In this document: piece after piece, positions 1 to 5,480 of the stretch
How positions within the stretch are numbered: position 1 is the stretch's first letter
Layout of the letters: each line of letters starts with the position of its first letter
Assembly (NCBI GenBank): GCA_964569315.1
Contig: CAZMUZ010000154.1
Location: 1-7,533, forward strand
Reading direction: 5' to 3'
Length of the DNA: 7,533 nucleotides
Source of the DNA: CADEFF01 sp964569315
Lineage (GTDB): Bacteria; Pseudomonadota; Alphaproteobacteria; Dongiales; Dongiaceae
Made by a program: the position numbers and the translations under genes
Notes under the pieces: model-generated
What the model saw: only the letters and a program-made list of their open reading frames with translations
The model's database searches: none
What the model was told of the DNA's origin: nothing

Positions 1-607
1 GCGGCCGGAGATAGGGATCGACCTTCTCGCGCAGATCGCCCGGCAGGAAGCCGAGCCGCTCGCCCGCCTCCACCGCGGGGCGCGACAGCACGATCCGGTC
101 GACGCTGCCCTTGGTCAGCATGGCGACGGCGACGGCGACGGCGAGATAGGTCTTGCCGGTGCCGGCGGGCCCGAGCCCGAACACGAGATCCTGCTCGCGC
201 AGGGCCTTGAGGTAGGCCGCCTGCATCGGCGTGCGCGGCGTGATGTGGCGACGCTGGGTGCGGACCGCGCTGCCGTCGGAGCCGAGCCGGCCGAAAAGGT
301 TCATCTCGCTGCCGCCGTCCTCGACCCGCGCGAGCCGCACCGAGGCGTCGACCTCCGCCATGTCGACGGGAAGCCCGCGCTTCAGCCGCTGATAGAGCCC
401 GACGAGCGCGGCGCGGGCGAGCGCCACGGCCTCGTTGGGGCCGGAGATCGCGAGCCGGTTGCCGCGCGACACCAGCGACACGCCGGTCGCCTGCTCAATC
501 CGCGCGAGATGCTGGTCATGCTCGCCGAACAGCATCGGCAGCAGGCGATTGTCGTCGAACTCGAGCTGAACGGGCGGATTGACGCTGGCGACGGGTGTCG
601 AGGTCAC
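1..607 (-). CDS. phoH: PhoH-family ATPase, N-terminal part (runs off window)
   Basis: Cytoplasmic P-loop protein of the PhoH (PhoL/YbeZ) family, a putative ATPase linked to RNA metabolism; its exact role is not settled. Translating the minus strand gives 202 residues before the window edge, out of roughly 330-350 usual for the family. The N-terminal third (about 1-125) is the small nucleic-acid-binding-like domain. ITPRTPMQAAYLKAL (about 122-136) precedes the Walker A motif GLGPAGTGKT (144-153), and RIVLSRPAVEAGERLGFLPG (171-190) is the characteristic PhoH segment after it. I chose the GTG start because its first bases overlap the TGA of miaB as GTGA, with AGGAG 11 bases upstream; the first in-frame ATG is codon 25. 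In many Alphaproteobacteria ybeY (rRNA maturation endonuclease) comes next, which would lie outside this window. Family call is firm; the start is less certain. Confidence 0.93.
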   Translation of the reverse strand, partial: MTSTPVASVNPPVQLEFDDNRLLPMLFGEHDQHLARIEQATGVSLVSRGNRLAISGPNEAVALARAALVGLYQRLKRGLPVDMAEVDASVRLARVEDGGSEMNLFGRLGSDGSAVRTQRRHITPRTPMQAAYLKALREQDLVFGLGPAGTGKTYLAVAVAVAMLTKGSVDRIVLSRPAVEAGERLGFLPGDLREKVDPYLRP

Positions 608-1998
608 GCGCTGAGCCGCTCCTGTTGCGAGGCCGTGGGGACAGCGGCAGCCAGGATGCCGCCGAGGGAATTGGTCTTGAGCTCGTCGATCTCGACCATC
701 GCCACCTGGCCGATCAGCGCGGCGGGTGCTGCGACATGCACCGGCTGGAGATAGGGGCTGCGGCCGACGAGCTGCCCCTCGTAACGGCCCTGCCTGTCGA
801 ACAGCACCGGCAGGCGTCGGCCGAGCATCGCCGCGTTGAAGCCCTGCTGCTGCTCGCGCAGCAGCGCCTGCAGGCGCGCGAGCCGCGCATCCTTCGCCGC
901 TTCCGGCACCTGGCGATCGAGGAGCGCCGCCGGCGTGCCGGGGCGCGGGCTGTATTTGAAGCTGAAGGCGCTGGCGAAGCCGACATCGGCGACGAGCGCC
1001 AGCGTCGCCTCGAAATCCGCGTCGGTTTCGCCGGGAAAGCCGACGATGAAATCGGAGGAGAGGGCGAGATCGGACCGCGCCGCCCGGAGGCGATCGACGA
1101 GGCGGCGGTAGTCCGCCGCGCCGTGGCGCCGGTTCATCGCCTCCAGCATGCGGTCGCTGCCGGACTGCACCGGCAGATGCAGGAAAGGCATCAGCTTCGG
1201 TTCGTCGCGATGAGCGGCGATGAGCGCCTCGTCCATGTCGCCCGGATGGGAGGTCATGTAGCGGATGCGCGAGAGCCCTTCGATCTCGGCGAGCGCGCGG
1301 ATCAGCCGGCCGAGGCCCCATTCCGCCGGGCCGCCGCCGCTGCGATGCGGCGCGGCGCCGTGATAGGCGTTGACGTTCTGTCCCAGCAGCGTGATCTCGC
1401 GCACGCCCTGCCCGACCAGCCGGCGCGCCTCGGCGATCACGTCGGCGGCCGGGCGCGACGCTTCCGCCCCCCGCGTATAGGGCACCACGCAAAAGGTGCA
1501 GAACCTGTCGCAGCCTTCCTGCACCGTCAGGAAAGCGCCGATGCCCGACGCGTTTGCCGCCGGCAGGTGGTCGAACTTCGATTCGACCGGGAAATCCGTA
1601 TCGACGAGACCGCGCCGTTCGGGATCCGCCGCCCGCGTCGCGCGCGCCACCATCTCCGGCAGGCGGTGATAGGTCTGCGGTCCGAGCACGATATCGACGA
1701 AGGACGCGCGGCGGAGAATCTCGGCGCCCTCGGCCTGCGCAACGCAGCCGGCGACCGCGATCACCATGCCCTCGCCTTCCGCCTCGCGACGCCGCTTCTC
1801 GACGCGGAGGCGGCCGAGCTCGGAGAACACCTTCTCCGCCGCCTTCTCGCGGATGTGGCAGGTGTTGAGGATCACCATGTCGGCGCCTTCCGGCGTCTCT
1901 GCCGGCGCGTAGCCGAGCGGCGCCAGCGCGTCCGCCATGCGGGCGGAGTCGTACTCGTTCATCTGGCAGCCATAGGTCTTGATGAAGAGCCGCTTCAC
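604..1998 (-). CDS. miaB: tRNA-2-methylthio-N6-dimethylallyladenosine synthase MiaB
   Basis: Radical-SAM methylthiotransferase that converts i6A to ms2i6A at position 37 of tRNAs reading UNN codons; it needs two [4Fe-4S] clusters. With the GTG start the protein has 464 residues, normal for MiaB. The N-terminal UPF0004 domain begins KRLFIKTYGCQMNEYDSAR and carries the three auxiliary-cluster cysteines C11, C47 (ILNTCHIREKA) and C85 (VAGCVAQ). The radical-SAM CxxxCxxC is C163, C167, C170 in CDRFCTFCVVPYTRG. A C-terminal TRAM domain lies at about 380-450. The frame stays open to a TTG at 2079, adding 27 residues that lie ahead of the conserved MiaB N-terminus; neither start has a clear ribosome binding site, so the start is a homology-based choice. 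It lies 102 bp after plsC (21 bp if TTG is used) and its TGA overlaps the GTG of phoH. Confidence 0.96.
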   Translation of the reverse strand: MKRLFIKTYGCQMNEYDSARMADALAPLGYAPAETPEGADMVILNTCHIREKAAEKVFSELGRLRVEKRRREAEGEGMVIAVAGCVAQAEGAEILRRASFVDIVLGPQTYHRLPEMVARATRAADPERRGLVDTDFPVESKFDHLPAANASGIGAFLTVQEGCDRFCTFCVVPYTRGAEASRPAADVIAEARRLVGQGVREITLLGQNVNAYHGAAPHRSGGGPAEWGLGRLIRALAEIEGLSRIRYMTSHPGDMDEALIAAHRDEPKLMPFLHLPVQSGSDRMLEAMNRRHGAADYRRLVDRLRAARSDLALSSDFIVGFPGETDADFEATLALVADVGFASAFSFKYSPRPGTPAALLDRQVPEAAKDARLARLQALLREQQQGFNAAMLGRRLPVLFDRQGRYEGQLVGRSPYLQPVHVAAPAALIGQVAMVEIDELKTNSLGGILAAAVPTASQQERLSA

Positions 1999-2100
1999 GG
2001 ACGCATGTCGCCGGAAATGCGTGCGCGGAGGCGCGCCGCGAGGCTGGAGGCGATTGAAATCGTTGGTTTCGTCGCGCAAATGCCCATCGGCGTCATTCTA

Positions 2101-3012
2101 TCATGCCGGGGTCGGCTGGGGTATCGGCTTGACCCCGCGCGCCGGCGCCGCGGGCATGGTCTGCGGCCGTCCGGCGATCGCCGCCGCCACGCCCGCCGCC
2201 ACGTCGCGGAAGCAATGGTCGGTGAGCGCCTTGCGCGAGCCGAAGGCCTCGATCGTGACGGGCGGATGAAAGATCACCTTCACCTCGATGCGCCCGAGCC
2301 CCAGGAGCTGCCAGAGATGGGAGGCCAGATCCATGTCGCCGTACCAGGCGACGAGCGGCCGGAGGCCGTAGCCGAGCGGCACGCCATTGAGGCCGGTATA
2401 GGCGATCGAGATCGGCTGCAGCTTGAGCGGCCTTTGCTCGGGGCCGATCTTCCGCTCCGCGACGCTGAGCAGCGCGCTCCGGAACGGCAGCACCGCGTTG
2501 CCGTCGTTGCTGGTGCCCTCCGGAAACAGGATCAGGTTGCCGCCGGCTTCGAGCCGCTCGGCGATCTCGTCCCGCTGGCGCTGCGTGGATTGCATCCGGC
2601 GATCCACGAAGACCGAGCGCTGCAGCTTGGCGAGCGTCCCGAAGAGCGGCCAGCCGGCGATCTCCGCCTTGGCGACGAAGGAGGCGGGCAGCAGCGAGCC
2701 GAACACCGTAATGTCGAGATAGGAGCTGTGATTGCCGATGAAGAGCATCGGCCGGTCCGGCGCGCGCTCGCCGGCGACCTTGACCCGAAGCCCCAGCATG
2801 CGGCAGCAGCCGCGGTGATAGAGCATGGGGATCCGCTCGGCAGCCCGCATCCCGAACAGCAGCGCGATCGCCTGCAGCGGAATCAGCGAGAAGGTCCAGA
2901 GCAGATAGGGAATGGTCCGCAGGATGGCGCGGTAGGTCGAGCCGACCGGCAGCTCCGCCGGCGGGTCCTCGGGCGGCAGCACCTTGATGCGGGGCGGGCG
3001 CGGAAGCACCAT
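2101..3012 (-). CDS. plsC: 1-acyl-glycerol-3-phosphate / lyso-ornithine-lipid acyltransferase (PlsC/OlsA family)
   Basis: Membrane-associated acyltransferase of the PlsC family, 303 residues. Family members move an acyl chain onto lysophosphatidic acid (PlsC) or onto lyso-ornithine lipid (OlsA). The catalytic NHxxxxD box is NHSSYLD (94-100), the FPEGTS box is at 163-168, VFVDRR is at 134-139, and LQPISIAYTG (198-207) is the last conserved block. A hydrophobic segment at about 33-55 is the likely membrane anchor. The ATG overlaps the olsB stop codon by one base (TAATG), so translation is probably coupled to olsB. The proline-rich tail after about residue 282 is not a family feature. Next to an OlsB-like gene an OlsA role is plausible, but PlsC itself often sits before miaB-phoH in Alphaproteobacteria, so the substrate is undecided; one enzyme could do both. 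Confidence 0.92.
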   Translation of the reverse strand: MVLPRPPRIKVLPPEDPPAELPVGSTYRAILRTIPYLLWTFSLIPLQAIALLFGMRAAERIPMLYHRGCCRMLGLRVKVAGERAPDRPMLFIGNHSSYLDITVFGSLLPASFVAKAEIAGWPLFGTLAKLQRSVFVDRRMQSTQRQRDEIAERLEAGGNLILFPEGTSNDGNAVLPFRSALLSVAERKIGPEQRPLKLQPISIAYTGLNGVPLGYGLRPLVAWYGDMDLASHLWQLLGLGRIEVKVIFHPPVTIEAFGSRKALTDHCFRDVAAGVAAAIAGRPQTMPAAPARGVKPIPQPTPA

Positions 3013-3836
3013 TACTCGCCCGTCGCGCCGCGCGCCTGCGCATCCTCGCGCCTATAGTGACGCATATATTTGCCGGTGACCCAGTCGGTCTTGACCATGA
3101 TGCAGACATCGACCGTGTGGAATTGCGGATCGATGACGGCGCCGTCGCCGACGAACCCGCCGAGCCGCAGATAGCCCTTGATCAGCGGCGGCAACTGGGC
3201 GAGCGCCGCCCGCTTGTCGATCGCCTGCTTGTCCAGCATCCGCATCTCGACGTAGCGCTCGGCCCGGGCGCGCGGCCGGAGCCCGTCCGGCGCCATGTGA
3301 AAATGGCCGAGGTAGCTGAGGGGCAGCGCGTGGGCCGCCGGATCGGTGCCCGGCAGGCTCGCGCAGCCGAACATCAGCGTGATGTCGTAATGCCGCACAT
3401 AGTCGGCGATGCCCCGCCACATGAGCTGCATGGCGGCGCGCGAGCGATAGGCCGATCCGATGCAGGAGCGGCCGAGCTCGAGGATCTCGCCCGGATGCTC
3501 GGTGATCGGACCGATGTCGTATTCGTCCGCCGAATAGAAACGCTTGCCGCGCGCGGCGGCCTCGGAGCGCCGGAACAGGCGATAGGTGCCCACCACGCCG
3601 GCGGCGCCGCTGTCCAGCCGGCGGTCGATCACCAGCAGATGATCGCAATAGGGATCGAAGGAATCGAAGTCCCGCCGCGCGGCCGCCATCTCCGGCGTCG
3701 GCTCGGCGGCCATCTCCTCGTAGAAGATCCGGTAGCGCAGCGCCTGCGCGGCCTCGACCTCCTCGTCGCTTTCGGCCAACCGCAGCTCGAGGTCGCCGAC
3801 GCGGATCGAGACGGGCCTGTCGCCGCGCGCCGTCAT
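3012..3836 (-). CDS. olsB: GNAT-type ornithine-acyl-ACP N-acyltransferase (OlsB-like)
   Basis: A 274-residue member of the OlsB/'putative hemolysin' GNAT-like family. OlsB transfers a 3-hydroxyacyl group from acyl carrier protein to the alpha-amino group of ornithine, giving lyso-ornithine lipid, the first step to phosphorus-free ornithine lipids. The N-terminal LELRLAESDEEVEAAQALRY (16-35) matches the autoinducer-synthase-like fold opening. GTYRLFRR (83-90), FYSADEYDI (100-108), ILELGRSCIGSAYRSRAAMQ (118-137) and LMFGCASLPGT (154-164) are the conserved blocks as I recall them from rhizobial OlsB. The ATG at 3836 directly precedes this family N-terminus; the same frame is open far upstream but runs antisense-like across fur and is not coding there. 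It follows fur by 50 bp and overlaps plsC by 1 bp. The family is clear; ornithine as substrate is inferred from similarity and from the acyltransferase neighbour. Confidence 0.85.
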   Translation of the reverse strand: MTARGDRPVSIRVGDLELRLAESDEEVEAAQALRYRIFYEEMAAEPTPEMAAARRDFDSFDPYCDHLLVIDRRLDSGAAGVVGTYRLFRRSEAAARGKRFYSADEYDIGPITEHPGEILELGRSCIGSAYRSRAAMQLMWRGIADYVRHYDITLMFGCASLPGTDPAAHALPLSYLGHFHMAPDGLRPRARAERYVEMRMLDKQAIDKRAALAQLPPLIKGYLRLGGFVGDGAVIDPQFHTVDVCIMVKTDWVTGKYMRHYRREDAQARGATGE

Positions 3837-3886
3837 CGCGGCTGCTCGCGTCGATGCCAGGCGACGGCCCACGGATGATCGTCCAT

Positions 3887-4318
3887 CTATTCGGCCGGGT
3901 CGGACTTCGCGGACTTCAGGGGCACGCCGTAGAGTTCCAGGCGGTGATCCACCAGCCGGAAACCGAGCTTCTCCGCCACCGCGCGCTGCAGCTTCTCGAT
4001 ATCCTCGTTGCGAAACTCGATGACGCGGCCGGACTGCACGTCGATCAGGTGATCGTGATGGGCCTCCGGCTGCTCCTCGTAGCGCGCCCGCCCGTCCCGG
4101 AAATCGTGCCGCTCGAGGATGTTCGCCTCCTCGAAGAGCTTGACGGTCCGATAGACGGTCGAGATCGAGATCCGCGGATCGATGGCGGTGGCGCGGCGGA
4201 ACAGCGACTCGACGTCGGGATGGTCGGTCGCATCGGAGAGCACGCGGGCGATAATCCGGCGCTGCTCCGTCATTTTCAGGCCGCGTTCCGTGCACTGGCG
4301 CTCGATCCGTGAGGTCAT
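3887..4318 (-). CDS. fur: Fur-family metalloregulator (Fur/Mur type)
   Basis: Dimeric metal-responsive repressor, 143 residues, the usual Fur length. The winged-helix DNA-binding half includes LKMTEQRRIIARVLSDATDH (14-33) and the recognition helix region ISISTVYRTVKLFEEANIL (50-68). The metal site HHDHLID spans 87-93, with ELYGVP (128-133) near the end. The structural zinc cysteines of enterobacterial Fur are absent: the place of CxxC reads DVQSG (93-97), and C9 is the only cysteine. That pattern is typical of alphaproteobacterial Fur/Mur proteins, which often sense manganese while Irr and RirA handle iron, so the metal cannot be assigned from sequence. The ATG at 4318 follows a strong Shine-Dalgarno; an in-frame ATG at 4360 would add 14 unconserved residues at the transcription start. 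It is the first gene of the probable fur-olsB-plsC-miaB-phoH unit. Confidence 0.95.
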   Translation of the reverse strand: MTSRIERQCTERGLKMTEQRRIIARVLSDATDHPDVESLFRRATAIDPRISISTVYRTVKLFEEANILERHDFRDGRARYEEQPEAHHDHLIDVQSGRVIEFRNEDIEKLQRAVAEKLGFRLVDHRLELYGVPLKSAKSDPAE

Positions 4319-4320
4319 GG

Positions 4321-4328
4321 CTCCTCTT
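4321..4328 (-). promoter_or_regulatory. Ribosome binding site that fixes the fur start
   Basis: On the minus strand the sequence AAGAGGAG lies just before the ATG at 4318, with its GAGG core four bases away. It is the best Shine-Dalgarno match in the window and supports 4318 rather than the in-frame ATG at 4360. Confidence 0.7.
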
Positions 4329-4345
4329 CCATTGGCGGCCGCCCG

Positions 4346-4360
4346 ATGCGGCGACCGCAT
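4346..4360. repeat. Inverted repeat at the predicted fur transcription start (candidate operator)
   Basis: A perfect 6-bp inverted repeat, ATGCGG and CCGCAT, separated by three bases. It begins two bases downstream of the predicted fur -10 box and covers the expected start point near 4356. A dimeric regulator bound here would block transcription, and autoregulation by Fur is one possibility, although the site does not look like a classical A+T-rich Fur box. The same bases could form a short 5' hairpin in the mRNA. The arms are short, so chance in GC-rich DNA is not excluded. Confidence 0.35.
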
Positions 4361-4362
4361 TA

Positions 4363-4391
4363 AGTATAATGGAACGGACGGAACGGCCGAA
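4363..4391 (-). promoter_or_regulatory. Putative sigma70-type promoter of fur
   Basis: On the minus strand, a -10 box TATACT (4368-4363) lies 45 bp before the fur ATG. A weak -35, TTCGGC (4391-4386), is 17 bp upstream. The -10 stands out as one of the few A+T-rich hexamers in this gap. A 10-bp palindrome, GGCGGCCGCC (4334-4343), lies in the implied leader, which would be about 38 nt. I see no U-run terminator between the mucR stop (4446) and this promoter, so read-through from mucR into fur is possible. Confidence 0.5.
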
Positions 4392-4445
4392 AGCGTCATG
4401 GACGCCCGGCCAGCCCCGGAATCCGGCGCTTTATGTTGCGACCGA

Positions 4446-4856
4446 TTAGCGCTTGCGGCGCGAACGTGTGCCGAGGCCGATCTGCTTCGCGAGCTTGCTG
4501 CGCTGGCGGGCATAGTTCGGCGCGACCATCGGATAGTCCGCCGGCAGGCCCCAGCGATCGCGATACTCCGCCGGCGTCATGTTGTAGGCCGTCCGCAGAT
4601 GGCGCTTCAGCATCTTCAGCTTCTTGCCGTCCTCGAGACAGACGATGTAGTCCGGGAAGATCGACTTTTTGACCGGGACGGCGGGTTCCGGACGCTCGCC
4701 CTCGCCTTCCGCCCCGCCCACCGTCGCCAGCGCCCGATAGACCTCGCGGATGAGGTTGGGCAGGTCCGCCACCGGAACCGTGTTGTTCGAGAGGTGGGCG
4801 GCGACGATGTCGGTCACGAGCGGCAGGAGCTCGGCGGGCTTGTTCTGATCGGTCAT
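4446..4856 (-). CDS. mucR: MucR/Ros-family transcriptional regulator with degenerate zinc finger
   Basis: Small DNA-binding protein of 136 residues, normal for Ros/MucR. These proteins bind A+T-rich DNA, often as oligomers, and control exopolysaccharide, motility, cell-cycle, symbiosis or virulence genes in Alphaproteobacteria. The N-terminal helical oligomerisation region covers about 8-46, and an acidic linker covers 47-60. The DNA-binding part starts PVKKSIFPDYIVCLEDG and continues through KMLKRHLRTAYNMTPAEYRD (81-100) and PADYPMVAPNYA (105-116). In classical Ros the ligands are CxxC and two histidines. Here C73 and H86 remain, while the second cysteine is D76 and the last histidine position reads A90-Y91, so ordinary zinc binding is unlikely. 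Zinc-free members are known in this family. The basic tail SRRKR may add DNA contacts. It has its own promoter and lies between rimI and fur. Confidence 0.93.
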   Translation of the reverse strand: MTDQNKPAELLPLVTDIVAAHLSNNTVPVADLPNLIREVYRALATVGGAEGEGERPEPAVPVKKSIFPDYIVCLEDGKKLKMLKRHLRTAYNMTPAEYRDRWGLPADYPMVAPNYARQRSKLAKQIGLGTRSRRKR

Positions 4857-4892
4857 AAAGAAGCATCCGGGAAAAATTGGAAAACGGCGGGC

Positions 4893-4920
4893 AGCATAGC
4901 CGGGGAGAGGGGCGGGTCAA
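4893..4920 (-). promoter_or_regulatory. Putative sigma70-type promoter of mucR
   Basis: On the minus strand, TTGACC (4920-4915) and TATGCT (4898-4893) are separated by 16 bp. This is the best promoter match in the window. It implies a start near 4886 and a leader of about 30 nt before the mucR ATG at 4856. The leader has only a weak ribosome binding site (CGGATG). Confidence 0.6.
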
Positions 4921-4967
4921 GCTTAATCGCCATGGAATAATTCATTGCTAAATGCGTGGTGCAATAT
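4921..4967. promoter_or_regulatory. A+T-rich region upstream of the mucR promoter, candidate MucR binding region
   Basis: Only 18 of these 47 bases are G or C, in sharp contrast to the GC-rich surroundings. The region lies directly upstream of the mucR -35 box and contains several T-A steps (TTAAT, AATAATTC, CTAAAT, AATAT) and a 5-bp inverted repeat ATTGC/GCAAT at 4944-4948 and 4961-4965. MucR proteins prefer A+T-rich sites with T-A steps and commonly repress their own gene, so autoregulation here is a reasonable inference. The region is also the spacer after the rimI stop codon; no hairpin-plus-U-run terminator is visible. Confidence 0.4.
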
Positions 4968-5480
4968 TCAGGCAAGTCTTTCGGAGGCCCTGGGATCGGT
5001 CGCGGCGGTGCCGGAAAGCCTGCGCTCCAGCAGATCGGCGGATACCGGCCCTCCGGCCCGGCGATAATAGCCGACGCGTCGCCCCACGCGCCGGAACCCG
5101 GCTGTGTCATAAAGGGCGCGCGCGGCCCTGTTGTCTTCCGCCACCTCGAGGAAGAGCCGCGTCGCACCCGCCGCCGCCGCATGATCGATCGCGGCGGCCA
5201 CGAGCGCGCGGCCGGCGCCCCGGCGCCGCGCCTCCGGCAGGATGCCGAGCGAGAGTATCTCGGCTTCCCCGGCCACGGCGCGGCCCAGCAGGAATCCGAT
5301 CGGTGCCGCGCCGCGGCTGACCAGCAGCCCGAAGCTGCCGGGGCTCGCGAGCAGGCTCGCGATCTCGCCCGGCCCCCAGGCGGGATCGAAGCTCCGCGCA
5401 TGGAGCTCGGCGAGCAGGGCGACGTCGAAGGGCGAGACCGGCCGCAAGGATGGCGCCGCGGTGCCGTCGTCCCGCGTCAT
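4968..5480 (-). CDS. rimI: Ribosomal-protein-alanine N-acetyltransferase RimI-like (GNAT)
   Basis: GNAT acetyltransferase of 170 residues; RimI uses acetyl-CoA to acetylate the N-terminal alanine of ribosomal protein S18. SLRPVSPFDVALLAELHARS (11-30) is the usual N-terminal strand-helix. AEILSLGILPEARRRGAGRA (73-92) contains the acetyl-CoA pyrophosphate-binding loop RRRGAG. LFLEVAEDNRAARALYDTAG (109-128) carries E112 and Y124, spaced 12 apart like the catalytic E103 and Y115 of E. coli RimI, and VGYYRR (136-141) ends the core. The tail after about 155 is not conserved. The ATG overlaps the tsaB TGA as ATGA, so the two are translationally coupled. RimI next to TsaB is a very common pairing. 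Substrates beyond S18 are possible, as RimI enzymes can be relaxed. Confidence 0.93.
   Translation of the reverse strand: MTRDDGTAAPSLRPVSPFDVALLAELHARSFDPAWGPGEIASLLASPGSFGLLVSRGAAPIGFLLGRAVAGEAEILSLGILPEARRRGAGRALVAAAIDHAAAAGATRLFLEVAEDNRAARALYDTAGFRRVGRRVGYYRRAGGPVSADLLERRLSGTAATDPRASERLA

Noticed and set aside
595..3057. 820-codon plus-strand open frame antisense to miaB and plsC
   Set aside because: The opposite strand carries two firmly recognised genes over nearly its whole length. The product is rich in Arg, Ala, Glu and His with no recognisable domain, as expected for the antisense frame of GC-rich codons.
3057..4312. Plus-strand frames (273 and 152 codons) opposite olsB and fur
   Set aside because: They are antisense shadows of recognised genes, with no conserved motif and no ribosome binding site.
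4315..4332. Five-codon minus-strand frame (MEEEP) overlapping the fur start codon, reminiscent of the upstream cistron of E. coli fur
   Set aside because: It is created by the fur Shine-Dalgarno itself, has no ribosome binding site of its own, and is far shorter than E. coli uof. It is most likely chance.
4416..4426. CCGGAATCCGG with a GANTC (CcrM) site between mucR and fur
   Set aside because: GANTC occurs about as often as expected by chance in the intergenic DNA here, and the short palindrome has no U-run to act as a terminator.
4182..4940. 252-codon plus-strand frame spanning the fur promoter, mucR and its promoter
   Set aside because: It covers two intergenic regions and the antisense of mucR. 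The composition is shadow-like, and a gene here would contradict the mucR and fur promoters.
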